A stretch of DNA of 64,000 bases from Arenibacter sp. ARW7G5Y1 (GCF_003201775.1 NZ_QJJZ01000002.1:124001-188000); one strand, 5' to 3'. Counted from the stretch's first letter, positions 1-9,730 are shown. Notes: a model not told the origin generated them from the sequence alone. Program-made: numbers and translations.

Positions 1-78
1 TCAAATTTTAACCGACATTTTAAGTCCATAACTGGGATGTCTCCCTCCGATTATATTAAACTTCATACTCAAAATTGA
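1..78 (+). CDS. AraC-family transcriptional regulator, C-terminal fragment
   Basis: Frame 1 is open from the first base and stops at TGA 76-78. It encodes 25 residues that begin SNFNRHFK and contain GMSPSDYIK. This is the end of the second helix-turn-helix of an AraC/XylS DNA-binding domain, where S-N-F-N-R-x-F-K and G-x-S-P-x-x-Y are family hallmarks. The rest of the gene lies left of the window. It runs in the same direction as the fuconate dehydratase gene that follows, so it may be the local activator of the fucose genes, but that is inferred only from position. Confidence 0.8.
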   Translation, partial: SNFNRHFKSITGMSPSDYIKLHTQN

Positions 79-129
79 CAAAAATAGTAATGTTGGCAAA
101 AAAAGTATTGAAATTGGTACTTCTTGTGG

Positions 130-160
130 TTGCTATGGATGTGGTTTGGAATTAGTTTTG
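130..160 (+). promoter_or_regulatory. candidate Bacteroidota promoter for the fuconate dehydratase gene
   Basis: A TTG at 130-132 is followed after 20 bp by TAGTTTTG at 153-160. This fits the Bacteroidota housekeeping promoter (-33 TTG/TTTG, -7 TAnnTTTG, spacer 19-21 bp). The downstream ATG is at 182, which leaves a leader of roughly 15 nt. No other box of this quality was seen in the 100 bp between the AraC stop and this start codon. Confidence 0.5.
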
Positions 161-181
161 TCTTGATTAATATTTCACATA

Positions 182-1507
182 ATGAACAGCAAAATTATTA
201 TAACGGATGTTCTGGTTAAAGATGTCCGATTTCCTACCAGCAAATCACTGGACGGATCAGATGCCATGAATCCGGATCCGGACTATTCCGCAGCTTATGT
301 AATACTGAAGACCGATCATCCAGACGGACTGGAGGGCCATGGATTAACCTTTACCATTGGTAGGGGCAATGAATTGTGTGCTGCGGCCATCCATTCATTG
401 GCGCCTTTGGTAAAAGGAAAATCTTTGGAGAGTTTTACTGCAAATATGGGGGCGTTTTGGAAGATGATCACCGGGGACAGTCAATTGCGTTGGCTGGGTC
501 CTGAAAAAGGTGTTATTCATTTGGCAACGGGTGCTGTGGTAAATGCCGTTTGGGATCTTTATGCCAAGGTAGAAAAGAAACCATTGTGGAAATTGCTGGC
601 CGATATGACACCGGAGGAATTGGTTTCCTGCATAGATTTTACTTACATTACGGACGCCATTACACCTGCAGAAGCTCTGGAACTTTTGAAGGCCAAAGCT
701 TCTTCCAAGCAGGAGCGTATTGATAAACTTTTAAAGGATGGATATCCTGCATATACCACCTCTGCCGGTTGGCTTGGTTATTCGGATGACAAAATGAGGA
801 GACTTTGCAAGGAAGCAAAGGCTTCTGGATTTAAGCATATGAAAATAAAGGTAGGATCAGATTTAAAGGATGATATGCGGCGCGCATCCATAATCCGTGA
901 AGAGATCGGTACCGACCTAAAATTGATGATGGACGCCAACCAGAAATGGGATGTGGACGAGGCCATTGCCAATATGGCTGAGCTAAAAAAGTTTGATCCA
1001 TGGTGGATCGAGGAGCCAACTAGTCCTGACGATATTTTGGGCCATGCGAAAATAGCAAAAGCCGTTTATCCTATAAAAGTGGCAACAGGGGAACACTGTC
1101 AGAATAGGGTTGTATTTAAACAATTAATGCAGGCCGATGCCATTGGTATCTGTCAGATAGATAGCTGCAGGGTAGGTGGGGTAAATGAAATTTTGGCCAT
1201 TCTTTTAATGGCGGCAAAGTTCAATATTCCTGTTTGTCCCCATGCAGGGGGAGTAGGACTCTGCGAATATGTGCAACATCTGTCCATGATAGATTATATT
1301 GCTATAAGCGGTTCTTTGGAAAACCGAATAATAGAATATGTGGATCATTTGCACGAACATTTTTATGACCCTGTGGTAATAAATAATGGGGCCTATATGC
1401 CCCCGTCAATGTCGGGCTATAGCATCACTATGAAAGAACAATCTTTGGAGGATTATAGTTTTCCGGAAGGTGTAATTTGGAAGGATGGTGCAAAGGCCAA
1501 ACAATAG
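182..1507 (+). CDS. L-fuconate dehydratase (enolase superfamily)
   Basis: The 441-residue protein dehydrates L-fuconate to 2-keto-3-deoxy-L-fuconate, the second oxidative step of the non-phosphorylating fucose pathway. It has the mandelate-racemase layout of an N-terminal capping domain and a (beta/alpha)7-beta barrel. The barrel shows the K-x-K pair K221/K223, metal ligands D251 (MMDAN) and E277 (WWIEEP), a third ligand region in ATGEH, and the catalytic His H354 in CPHAGG. Length and residue spacing match the characterised Xanthomonas fuconate dehydratase and human ENOSF1 type closely. The gene is 45 bp upstream of an SDR gene, and the two probably form one operon that ends at the hairpin at 2363-2404. 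Substrate assignment is supported by the fucose permease and mutarotase in the same cluster. Confidence 0.9.
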   Translation: MNSKIIITDVLVKDVRFPTSKSLDGSDAMNPDPDYSAAYVILKTDHPDGLEGHGLTFTIGRGNELCAAAIHSLAPLVKGKSLESFTANMGAFWKMITGDSQLRWLGPEKGVIHLATGAVVNAVWDLYAKVEKKPLWKLLADMTPEELVSCIDFTYITDAITPAEALELLKAKASSKQERIDKLLKDGYPAYTTSAGWLGYSDDKMRRLCKEAKASGFKHMKIKVGSDLKDDMRRASIIREEIGTDLKLMMDANQKWDVDEAIANMAELKKFDPWWIEEPTSPDDILGHAKIAKAVYPIKVATGEHCQNRVVFKQLMQADAIGICQIDSCRVGGVNEILAILLMAAKFNIPVCPHAGGVGLCEYVQHLSMIDYIAISGSLENRIIEYVDHLHEHFYDPVVINNGAYMPPSMSGYSITMKEQSLEDYSFPEGVIWKDGAKAKQ

Positions 1508-1552
1508 GGAACAAAATAGAATAGTAACCGAGATAAATAACTTTAAGAAAAT

Positions 1553-2329
1553 ATGTCACTTTTTAGTCTAGAAAATAAAACAGCCATTGTTACCGGTGGT
1601 GCCAGTGGTATTGGTGAAGCTATATCCAAAGCCTTTGCCGGCCAGGGAGCGCATGTGCACATCCTGGAATTTAATGTGGAAAACGGAGAACGTGTAGTTG
1701 GGGAAATAGAAGCTAAGGGCGGTAAGGCCAAGTTTCACGCTTGCGATGTTTCCAATAATGCCCAGGTAGCCGAAATTATATCCGCTATTGGCGCCCAGAG
1801 TTATATTAATATTTTGGTGAACAATGCGGGGATAGCCCATGTGGGAAATTTGGAGGGAACCGCAGTAGAGGATATGGATCGCATATATAATGTAAACATC
1901 AAAGGGGTTTATAATTGTATGCATGCCGTTATCTCCAAGATGAAGGAGAAAGGAGGGGTCATTTTAAATATGGCTTCCATTGCCTCCACGGTTGGTATCT
2001 CGGATAGATTTGCTTACTCCATGTCCAAAGGAGCAGTGCTAACCATGACCTATTCCGTGGCCAAGGATTATTTGGATCTGGGCATTCGCTGTAATAGCAT
2101 TTCTCCGGCACGAATCCATACGCCGTTTGTAGACGGATTTATAAAGAAGAACTACCCAGGTAAGGAAGCGGAAATGTTTGAAAAATTATCCAAATCCCAA
2201 CCTATTGGAAGGATGGGCAAACCTGAAGAGGTGGCTAACTTGGCAGTTTATCTCTGCTCGGACGAGGCTTCCTTTATAACGGGAACCGATTTTCCTATAG
2301 ATGGAGGGTATATAAAATTAAATGGATAG
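1553..2329 (+). CDS. SDR dehydrogenase, probable 2-keto-3-deoxy-L-fuconate dehydrogenase
   Basis: This is a classical 258-residue short-chain dehydrogenase. It has the Rossmann motif TGGASGIGEA near the N terminus, NNAG in the middle, and an intact catalytic pair Y155 and K159 in YSMSK. The C terminus carries ITGTDFPIDGGY. It follows the fuconate dehydratase gene directly, and the Xanthomonas fucose pathway uses an SDR to oxidise 2-keto-3-deoxy-L-fuconate to the 2,4-diketo acid, so that role is the best guess. It could instead be the L-fucose dehydrogenase, because the other SDR at 18790 lacks the usual active-site Lys. The family is certain; the exact substrate is inferred from context. Confidence 0.82.
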   Translation: MSLFSLENKTAIVTGGASGIGEAISKAFAGQGAHVHILEFNVENGERVVGEIEAKGGKAKFHACDVSNNAQVAEIISAIGAQSYINILVNNAGIAHVGNLEGTAVEDMDRIYNVNIKGVYNCMHAVISKMKEKGGVILNMASIASTVGISDRFAYSMSKGAVLTMTYSVAKDYLDLGIRCNSISPARIHTPFVDGFIKKNYPGKEAEMFEKLSKSQPIGRMGKPEEVANLAVYLCSDEASFITGTDFPIDGGYIKLNG

Positions 2330-2362
2330 GTTATTCTGAAAACCTGTTTTTGGACCAATTTA

Positions 2363-2404
2363 AAAATGGAACTAAATATCAAATGGATGTTTTAGTTCCA
2401 TTTT
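2363..2404. terminator. rho-independent-type hairpin after the dehydratase-SDR pair
   Basis: A 14-bp perfect stem (left arm 2363-2376, right arm 2391-2404) encloses a 14-nt loop. It is flanked by A and T runs, so it could act in either direction. It lies 34 bp after the SDR stop and 60 bp before the GH29 start, and it marks a likely transcript boundary. Confidence 0.55.
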
Positions 2405-2464
2405 ATAAAACCAGTAACACCTGCTCCGGGAATATTCGGAAATATATTCAAACATCAATTCTTA

Positions 2465-4708
2465 ATGAATAAAATAGTTCAATACCTAGCCATAATATCT
2501 CTTTTGGCCGCTTGTACCCAGAAATCGGAGCCAAATGCCTTGGTGATGCCGGTGTCCAACACCATTGAAGTAAAAGATACGGACAGTAAGGATTCCATTT
2601 TGCTCAAGGCGGCCCATGTGGTGCCTACAGCCAATCAGTATGAGGCTCTGCAAAACGAGTTTATCGCTTTCATCCATTTTGGCCCAAATACCTTTACCCG
2701 TATGGAGTGGGGTAATGGGATGGAAGATCCTAAAATATTCGACTTACGGAATTTGGATACGGACCAATGGTGTAAGGCTATGAAGGCTGCCGGGATGAAA
2801 ATGGTAATTTTTACCGCCAAGCACCACGATGGTTTTGTTTTATGGCAAAGCCGCTATACCGATCACGGGCTAATGTCTTCGCCTTTTAGGGAGGGCAAAG
2901 GGGACGTCCTCAAGGAATTGTCCGAATCCTGTAAAAAATACGGTCTTAAACTGGGGGTATATTTATCTCCGGCCGATCTGTTCCAAATAGAAAGCAAGGA
3001 TGGCCTATATGGAAATTTAAGCGAGTACACGGATAGAACCATTCCGAGACAGGTGGAAGGTAGGCCATTTGAAAACAAGACTACATTCACCTTTAAAGTG
3101 GACGACTATAATGAATATTTTTTAAACCAGCTCTTTGAATTGCTTACCGAGTACGGACCCATCCATGAAGTTTGGTTTGATGGTGCCCACCCTAAAAGAA
3201 AAGGAGGCCAGACCTACAACTATTTGGCATGGAAAGAATTGATAAGGGCCTTGGCCCCTAAGGCGGTTATTTTTGGGAAGGAGGATATTCGTTGGTGCGG
3301 CAATGAATCTGGCAAAACCAGGGATACGGAATGGAATGTGATTCCCTATCTGGAAAACCCCCATCAAATGAACAGTTTTGCAGATTTGACAGAGGAATCC
3401 TTAGGAAGTAGGGAAGATCTTTATAAGGGGAAATATCTACATTACCAACAGGCGGAAACCAATACCTCTATCCGCGAAGGATGGTTCTATAGGGATGACA
3501 CGGACCAGAAAGTCCGAAGTACGGATGATGTGTTCGATATATATGAAAGATCGGTGGGTGGTAACTCTACCTTTTTGCTGAACATTCCCCCGAATAGGGA
3601 AGGGAAATTCTCTCCAAGGGATGTTGCCGTATTGGAAGAGGTCGGCCAACGGATCAATGAAACCTACAGTGTCAATTTGTTGTCCAGCGCCAACGGACCT
3701 AAAGCTATTTTGGATGAAAACTTAAACAGTTTTGAATTGTTGGGCAAAGGACCTCAAGAGATCATAATTGAAAACAATGCACCAATCACTATAAACAGAT
3801 TGGTTATTCAGGAAGCTGTAGCTTCCCATGGGGAAAGGGTTGAAAAGCATGCCTTGGATGCTTGGGTGGACAATGCCTGGAAAGAAATTGCCACAGCTAC
3901 CAATATTGGTTATAAACGCATATTGCGATTCCCGGAAGTTGCTACCCAAAAATTGCGAATTAGAATCTTGGATTCGCGCTTTTATCCTGCTATAGCGAGC
4001 GTATCCGCCCATTATTACAAGGCAAGGCCACCCCAGCTCAGTATTGTAAGATCTTTGGAGGGAGTGGTAACCATATCGCCCAAAAAGGACACTTTTGGAT
4101 GGAAACCACACGGGGAAGATATAGCGGGAAACATCAATTCTGGTTATAAAATTCGTTATACTACTAACGGTGGGGAGCCCACGGCCGAATCTACAATTTA
4201 TAAGGAAGCTTTTGAAATACCGTCGGGAGAGGTGAAGGCAGTAGCCGAGGTCAATGGGCAATTGGGTAGTGTTGCTTCACAGCTTTTCGGAATGGTAAAA
4301 AAGGATTGGAAACCTGCAGGAGTGGATAGTGTTAAAGGGGAACATGCCGCCTTGAATGCTTTCGATGGCGATTCTGAAACCTACTGGAGTTCGGTTGAAA
4401 AATCTGGATCGCACTACATCAATATAGACCTTGGAAAAGTATATGACATGAGTGGATTTACCTATACCCCACAAACTTCCTCTTCAGAAGGGATGATAGA
4501 AAAGGGTGTTGTTAGGATAAGCGAAGATGGAAAAGCTTGGGAAAATGTGGAGGACTTCCAGTTTGGGAACTTAATAAACGATCCCACTGCCAGAACCCAT
4601 ATGTTCAAGGCCAAAATTAAATCAAGATATATCGGCATTGAAACGAAAGTGATTGCAGGAAATGGCAGAACTGCGGCTATTGCAGAATTGGATTTTTTAT
4701 TGGACTAA
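2465..4708 (+). CDS. GH29 alpha-L-fucosidase, lipoprotein with C-terminal discoidin-like domain
   Basis: The 747-residue protein has a lipoprotein signal (lipobox around LLAACT), so it is probably anchored to the outer membrane or periplasmic. The GH29 barrel covers about residues 60-400, with IHFGPNTF, FTAKHHDGFVLW and GVYLSPAD. The catalytic nucleophile is D239 in VWFDGA. The specific AHPKR and NYLAW segments resemble the GH29-B type, which prefers alpha-1,3/1,4-linked fucose. After the barrel come a beta-sandwich, a chitobiase-C-like segment (GYKIRYTTNGGEPT), and an F5/8 type C-like carbohydrate-binding domain (about 620-747, AFDGDSETYWSS). It is the first gene of a four-gene block with a GH141-like protein, a sulfatase and an FAH hydrolase. 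Confidence 0.92.
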   Translation: MNKIVQYLAIISLLAACTQKSEPNALVMPVSNTIEVKDTDSKDSILLKAAHVVPTANQYEALQNEFIAFIHFGPNTFTRMEWGNGMEDPKIFDLRNLDTDQWCKAMKAAGMKMVIFTAKHHDGFVLWQSRYTDHGLMSSPFREGKGDVLKELSESCKKYGLKLGVYLSPADLFQIESKDGLYGNLSEYTDRTIPRQVEGRPFENKTTFTFKVDDYNEYFLNQLFELLTEYGPIHEVWFDGAHPKRKGGQTYNYLAWKELIRALAPKAVIFGKEDIRWCGNESGKTRDTEWNVIPYLENPHQMNSFADLTEESLGSREDLYKGKYLHYQQAETNTSIREGWFYRDDTDQKVRSTDDVFDIYERSVGGNSTFLLNIPPNREGKFSPRDVAVLEEVGQRINETYSVNLLSSANGPKAILDENLNSFELLGKGPQEIIIENNAPITINRLVIQEAVASHGERVEKHALDAWVDNAWKEIATATNIGYKRILRFPEVATQKLRIRILDSRFYPAIASVSAHYYKARPPQLSIVRSLEGVVTISPKKDTFGWKPHGEDIAGNINSGYKIRYTTNGGEPTAESTIYKEAFEIPSGEVKAVAEVNGQLGSVASQLFGMVKKDWKPAGVDSVKGEHAALNAFDGDSETYWSSVEKSGSHYINIDLGKVYDMSGFTYTPQTSSSEGMIEKGVVRISEDGKAWENVEDFQFGNLINDPTARTHMFKAKIKSRYIGIETKVIAGNGRTAAIAELDFLLD

Positions 4709-4739
4709 TATTTAGGATATGATTTCTTACTAAAATATA

Positions 4740-7091
4740 ATGAAACAAAAGGCCTTATATTATTTTGTATTTGCCCTATCCTTAATTGGTTGTTCACCAT
4801 CGGTCTCTGACATTTATATAACTGCCAATAGGGAGATTTATAAAAATGGAGAGCTGGTATTTGGCACTATCAATGAAGGGATAAATGCTGTGGACCAACT
4901 TCGCAAAGAGCGAAACAAAAATACCCTGACCCTTCATCTAATGGAAGGGGAATATAGAATAAGCGCGCCCATTAGAATATCACCAGAAATTGGCCCGTTG
5001 AATATTATTGGGGAAGGCGTTGGGAAGTCTGTGGTTAAGGGGTCCAAATTGCTCAACCCTCAATGGGAAAAGTTTAATGACCATATTTGGGTGGCACAAT
5101 TACAGAAAGAGGATGATTTTGATCAGCTGTTTGTTAACGGGCATAAGCAAATATTGGCGCGTTACCCCAATTACGATGAGAATGGCGGGCATTGGCAAGG
5201 ACATGCCGAAGATGCTATTTCCCCAGAGAGGATAAAGACCTGGGACAATTACATCGGGGTTATAGTCCATGCTATGCATAGTGGGGAGTGGGGCGGATTT
5301 CACTATGTTTCCACAGGGATTGATGAAAATGGGGACCTTATATTGTCCGGAGGGAATCAGAATAATCGTCCCTCAAAAATGCACGCCAAGTATCGTATGG
5401 TAGAAAATGTATTCGAGGAATTGGATGCTCCCGGCGAATGGTTCATGGATAGGGATCATAAATTATATTATTGGCCTACCGAGGGAACGGACATTGGGAA
5501 TGTCTTGATAGAAGGGGTCCAACAAAAACATTTGCTGGAAATAGTGGGCTCTGAGGAGAATCCAGTTCGGGATATAGAAATAAGCGGAATAAGGTTTGAA
5601 CATGCCCAGCGTACTTTTATGGAAAAGTATGAGCCATTGTTGAGAAGCGATTGGACCTTTTATAGAGGGGCGGCCATTATTCTTGAAGGGACACAAAACG
5701 TGAAAATTGGAAATTGCGAACTGACCAATTTGGGGGGGAATGCTATTTTGGTTAATAACTTCAACAGGGACGTGACCATTTCCAACAACCATATACATGA
5801 CATTGGGGCGTCTGGTATCAGTTTTGTAGGTAGTCCCGAAGCCGTGAGATCACCATCGTTCCAATACGATGAATTTGTTCCTATGGTGGAAATGGATACC
5901 GTTCCCGGGCCAAAATCAAACAAATACCCCAGCAAATCCATAGCGGAGAACAATCTAATATATCGAATAGGAAGGGTAGAAAAGCAAACGGCCGGGGTAC
6001 AGATTGCCATGGCCATGGATATTACGGTTAGTCACAATAGTATATATGACGTTCCCAGAGCGGGAATCAATATTGGCGATGGCACTTGGGGCGGACATAT
6101 AATTGAATACAATGATGTATTTAATACTGTCTTGGAATCTGGAGATCATGGGGCTTTTAATTCTTGGGGCAGGGACCGGTTTTGGCACCCTAATCGCGAG
6201 ACTTTGAATGAAATAGTAGCCGCCAACCCAGAAATGCCCAAATGGGATGCCATTCACACTACCGTAATCAGAAATAATAGGTTTCGCTGCGATCATGGCT
6301 GGGATATAGATTTGGATGACGGAGCCTCCAATTACCATATATACAACAATCTGTGTTTAAATGGTGGAATTAAATTGAGGGAAGGATTTTATCGCACCGT
6401 GGAAAACAACATTACCATTAATAATGGTTTCCACCCACATGTGTGGTTTAAGAGTAGTGGGGATGTTTTTAAACATAATATTGTATTTACGGAACACAAG
6501 GATATACGACTACAGGATTGGGGCAAGGAAGTGGATTATAATCTTTTTCCAGATGAGGCAAGCCTGAAACAAACCCAAAAAAAAGGGGTGGACAAACACA
6601 GTATTTTTGGTGATGCATTATTTGTTGATGCAAAATTGGGGAATTATACGGTTAAAGAGGAATCGCCTGCCTTTGAAATAGGGTTTAAAAACATAGATAT
6701 GGATAGTTTTGGGGTTACCGATATTGAGCTCAAATCCTTGGCCAAAACCCCTACAATACCTACCATGTTTTTTGGTGATAGCGGTGAAGGGGACGCAGTG
6801 GTCCAATGGTTGGGTTCACAAATCAAAAGTGTAACTACAATGGCCGAGAGGTCGGCTTCAGGCCTAAACAAGACAGCAGGTGTCCTTGTATTGGCCATAG
6901 AACCGCAGACTGTTATAAGCAAATCCCCGCTTCAGGTAGGGGATGTTATTATATCCGCCGAAGGCGATGAAATAAATACGGTGGCAGATTTAATGAAAAC
7001 TTACCAAAATAATAATTGGAAAGGGAAATTGAATCTAACTATATTTAGGAATCAAAAAGAAAGGCAGATTTCATTGACGACTAAAAAATAA
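4740..7091 (+). CDS. GH141-like right-handed beta-helix lipoprotein with C-terminal PDZ domain
   Basis: The 783-residue protein has a lipoprotein signal (SLIGCS). From about residue 30 to 660 it shows a right-handed parallel beta-helix pattern: many short N-rich turns such as NVKIGNCELTNLGGNAI and IIRNNRF-like repeats. An N-terminal part (GHKQILARYPNYDENGG, YYWPTEGTD) is typical of GH141 proteins, a family with alpha-L-fucosidase and xylanase members. The last 80 residues look like a PDZ domain (GVLVLAIEP, SPLQVGDVIISAEG, LTIFRNQKER), which is unusual for a secreted glycosidase. The gene sits between a GH29 fucosidase and a sulfatase with 12-31 bp gaps. GH141 assignment is from layout and context, since no catalytic residues could be pinned. 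Confidence 0.75.
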   Translation: MKQKALYYFVFALSLIGCSPSVSDIYITANREIYKNGELVFGTINEGINAVDQLRKERNKNTLTLHLMEGEYRISAPIRISPEIGPLNIIGEGVGKSVVKGSKLLNPQWEKFNDHIWVAQLQKEDDFDQLFVNGHKQILARYPNYDENGGHWQGHAEDAISPERIKTWDNYIGVIVHAMHSGEWGGFHYVSTGIDENGDLILSGGNQNNRPSKMHAKYRMVENVFEELDAPGEWFMDRDHKLYYWPTEGTDIGNVLIEGVQQKHLLEIVGSEENPVRDIEISGIRFEHAQRTFMEKYEPLLRSDWTFYRGAAIILEGTQNVKIGNCELTNLGGNAILVNNFNRDVTISNNHIHDIGASGISFVGSPEAVRSPSFQYDEFVPMVEMDTVPGPKSNKYPSKSIAENNLIYRIGRVEKQTAGVQIAMAMDITVSHNSIYDVPRAGINIGDGTWGGHIIEYNDVFNTVLESGDHGAFNSWGRDRFWHPNRETLNEIVAANPEMPKWDAIHTTVIRNNRFRCDHGWDIDLDDGASNYHIYNNLCLNGGIKLREGFYRTVENNITINNGFHPHVWFKSSGDVFKHNIVFTEHKDIRLQDWGKEVDYNLFPDEASLKQTQKKGVDKHSIFGDALFVDAKLGNYTVKEESPAFEIGFKNIDMDSFGVTDIELKSLAKTPTIPTMFFGDSGEGDAVVQWLGSQIKSVTTMAERSASGLNKTAGVLVLAIEPQTVISKSPLQVGDVIISAEGDEINTVADLMKTYQNNNWKGKLNLTIFRNQKERQISLTTKK

Positions 7092-7103
7092 TGGATTGGA
7101 ATT

Positions 7104-8687
7104 ATGAAGGGTTGGTATAAGTATTTTATTGTTGCAGTTTTGATTGGTGGAACCATCTATGGCCTTAATGGCAAAAGATCCACAAATGTTGAAAAACAGC
7201 CGAATATTATTTATGTTTTGGCGGATGACCTCGGATATGGTGATATAGCAATCTATAATCCTGACAGTAAGATAAAAACACCCAATCTGGATGCTATGGG
7301 ATCTGCAGGGATAATATTCACGGATGCCCATACCTCTTCCTCTGTTTGTACCCCTACGCGATATGGAATTATTACCGGAAGGTACAATTGGAGGAGTCCA
7401 TTAAAAAGTTCGGTCCTTACCGGAAATTCCAAGGCATTGATTCCTAAAAATAGAACTACCGTGGCCTCCTTGCTTAAAAAGGAGGGCTACGAAACTGCAT
7501 TTATTGGCAAATGGCACCTGGGATGGGACTGGGCTCTTAAAAATCCTAGTTTAGAATCAGGTGAAGGTTGGAATGCAGAGGATTTTGATAATATAGATTT
7601 TTCCAAAGAAGTTAAGAATTCACCAAAAGGCCTTGGTTTTAAATATTCTTATGGGCACTGTGGTTCCTTGGATATGGCGCCATATGTTTATGTGGAAAAC
7701 GGTATGCCGACCATGGTCCCTGATACCGTTACAGAAAGCAAGGATAAGTATGGTTGGTGGCGTAAAGGGCCTACTGCCCGGGATTTTGATTTTGATGATG
7801 TTACCCCCAACTTCTTTAGAAAATCCTTTGGCTATATCAAAGAAAAATCCCAAGAAAAGTCTCCTTTCTTTTTGTATTTGGCATTGCCTTCGCCCCATAC
7901 CCCCATTTTACCTACCGACGAATGGAAGGGAAAAAGTAATCTAAATCCATACGGGGATTTTATGATGATGATCGATGACTATATGGGACAATTGACAGAG
8001 GTGTTAAGGGAAGCAGGGATCGAAGATAATACCATGGTGATCTTTACCAGTGATAATGGTTGTTCCCCTGCCGCCAAGATTAATGAAATGATGGCCAAGG
8101 GGCATAGTCCCAATGGAATTTTAAGAGGCCATAAGGCAGATATTTTTGAAGGTGGACACCGTGTGCCCTTTATGGTAAAATGGCCCGCAAAGATTAAGCC
8201 GAATACCCAATCGGATAAGACCATATGCACCACGGATTTGTTGGCTACCTGTGCAGATATAGTGAATGTTGAATTGGAGGATGACGAAGGTGAGGATAGC
8301 TTTTCCTTTTTACCACTGTTGACCGATCCAGCGTCCAAAGATTATCATAGGGAGGCAACGGTACATCATTCCATCAACGGCAGTTTTGCCATAAGAAAGG
8401 AAAATTGGAAAATGATTTTCTGCCCGGGTTCTGGTGGATGGAGTGATCCCAAACCTAATTCGGAAGGTATAGGCGACCTCCCCAAATTTCAGTTGTATGA
8501 CCTGAGCAAGGACCCCCGGGAAGAAAATAATGTTTACGGTCAGTTTCATGAAGTGGAAAGTGCCCTGACCAGACTATTGGTCTCTTATATTGAAAATGGA
8601 AGAAGTAGGATTGGGGAAAAGCAAAAGAACGACCCTGAAGGATATGGTACTAAGGATTGGAAACAATTGAAGGTATTTTATAATTGA
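7104..8687 (+). CDS. S1-type sulfatase (formylglycine-dependent)
   Basis: The 527-residue arylsulfatase-fold protein starts with a signal peptide (about residues 1-25). An early metal motif is LADDLGYGDI. The active-site signature C-T-P-T-R has C82 as the residue expected to become formylglycine, followed by GIITGRY. Further catalytic-core motifs are GKWHLGW, PHTPILP and FTSDNGC. It probably removes sulfate esters from the fucose glycan before or after GH29 attack. The gene is 12 bp after the GH141-like gene. No formylglycine-generating enzyme or anSME is in the window, so maturation must depend on a gene elsewhere. The S1 subfamily cannot be told by eye. Confidence 0.9.
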   Translation: MKGWYKYFIVAVLIGGTIYGLNGKRSTNVEKQPNIIYVLADDLGYGDIAIYNPDSKIKTPNLDAMGSAGIIFTDAHTSSSVCTPTRYGIITGRYNWRSPLKSSVLTGNSKALIPKNRTTVASLLKKEGYETAFIGKWHLGWDWALKNPSLESGEGWNAEDFDNIDFSKEVKNSPKGLGFKYSYGHCGSLDMAPYVYVENGMPTMVPDTVTESKDKYGWWRKGPTARDFDFDDVTPNFFRKSFGYIKEKSQEKSPFFLYLALPSPHTPILPTDEWKGKSNLNPYGDFMMMIDDYMGQLTEVLREAGIEDNTMVIFTSDNGCSPAAKINEMMAKGHSPNGILRGHKADIFEGGHRVPFMVKWPAKIKPNTQSDKTICTTDLLATCADIVNVELEDDEGEDSFSFLPLLTDPASKDYHREATVHHSINGSFAIRKENWKMIFCPGSGGWSDPKPNSEGIGDLPKFQLYDLSKDPREENNVYGQFHEVESALTRLLVSYIENGRSRIGEKQKNDPEGYGTKDWKQLKVFYN

Positions 8688-8777
8688 TTTGAAAATTTGA
8701 AATTGCTTAATTTGAATATTTATTCCCAAAACCATAAGCAAAAATTATATTAATAGTAATTCAATAAATAGAGACAA

Positions 8778-9638
8778 ATGAAACTAATAAGATTTGGAGA
8801 AGTAGGAAAGGAAAAGCCGGGAGTGCAATTGGAAAATGGTACCCGATTGGACGTATCGGCCTTTGGAAGGGATTATAACGAGGATTTCTTTGGAACGGAT
8901 GGCTTGGCCCAGCTAGAAGATTGGTTGGCAAAAAATGAAGGTAGTTGTCCTAAAGTGGCTAATGATGTACGTTTGGGTGCACCCCTGGTGAGACCATCAA
9001 AAATTGTATGTGTGGGTCTTAATTATGCCAAACACGCAGCAGAAAGCGGAATGGCAGTTCCTAAGGAGCCGGTATTGTTCTTTAAAGCTACCTCCGCAAT
9101 GGTTGGCCCTAACGATGACGTGATTATTCCAAAAGGAAGTGAAAAAACGGATTGGGAAGTGGAGCTGGCCGTAGTTATTGGCAAAAAGGCGTCCTATGTT
9201 TCGGAAGCCAACGCTTTGGATCATGTTGCCGGTTATGTGTTGCACAACGACTACAGTGAAAGGGCCTTTCAAATAGAACGTGAAGGACAATGGGTTAAAG
9301 GAAAAAGTTGTGACACTTTTGCTCCTGTAGGACCTTTCATTGCCACCAAAGAGGAAATTAAGGACCCTAACAATTTACATTTGTGGTTAAAACTAAATGG
9401 GGAAACCGTACAGGATAGTTCAACTTCCGATTTTATCTTTAATGTGCAAGAGGTGGTGAGTTATATCAGTCAGTTTATGACCCTTTTGCCAGGGGATATT
9501 ATTTCAACTGGGACTCCTTTTGGAGTAGGATTAGGATTCAACCCCCCTAAATACTTAAAAGCTGGGGACGTGGTAGAATTGGGCATTGAAGGGCTTGGAA
9601 GTTCCAAGCAAACTGCAAGGGCCTATAGCGGGAAATAA
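8778..9638 (+). CDS. FAH-family hydrolase, probable 2,4-diketo-3-deoxy-L-fuconate hydrolase
   Basis: The 286-residue protein belongs to the fumarylacetoacetate hydrolase family. Motifs are VCVGLNYAKHA, a metal-binding acidic segment DWEVELAVVIG, GYVLHNDYSERAFQ, GKSCDTFAPVGP and ISTGTPFGVGLG. There is no signal peptide, so it is cytoplasmic. In the oxidative fucose pathway an FAH enzyme cleaves the 2,4-diketo acid to pyruvate and lactate, which fits the lactate dehydrogenase-like gene at 22720. It lies 90 bp after the sulfatase and is followed by a strong hairpin. Other FAH members (ureidoglycolate lyase-like, acylpyruvase) are possible, and the context favours fuconate metabolism. Confidence 0.85.
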   Translation: MKLIRFGEVGKEKPGVQLENGTRLDVSAFGRDYNEDFFGTDGLAQLEDWLAKNEGSCPKVANDVRLGAPLVRPSKIVCVGLNYAKHAAESGMAVPKEPVLFFKATSAMVGPNDDVIIPKGSEKTDWEVELAVVIGKKASYVSEANALDHVAGYVLHNDYSERAFQIEREGQWVKGKSCDTFAPVGPFIATKEEIKDPNNLHLWLKLNGETVQDSSTSDFIFNVQEVVSYISQFMTLLPGDIISTGTPFGVGLGFNPPKYLKAGDVVELGIEGLGSSKQTARAYSGK

Positions 9639-9667
9639 AACCAAACTTATTTTTAATGTACCCTAAT

Positions 9668-9698
9668 ATATGTGGACGGGTCCATCCCGATCACATAT
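9668..9698 (+). terminator. terminator hairpin after the FAH gene
   Basis: A 7-bp outer stem (9668-9674 with 9692-9698) and a 4-bp GC-rich inner stem (9677-9680 with 9686-9689) enclose a 5-nt loop. A U-rich stretch follows. It lies 30 bp after the FAH stop and separates the block at 2465-9638 from the next one. Confidence 0.6.
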
Positions 9699-9730
9699 TT
9701 TAATTTTTGAATTGTTCAGGTCCTGCCTTT

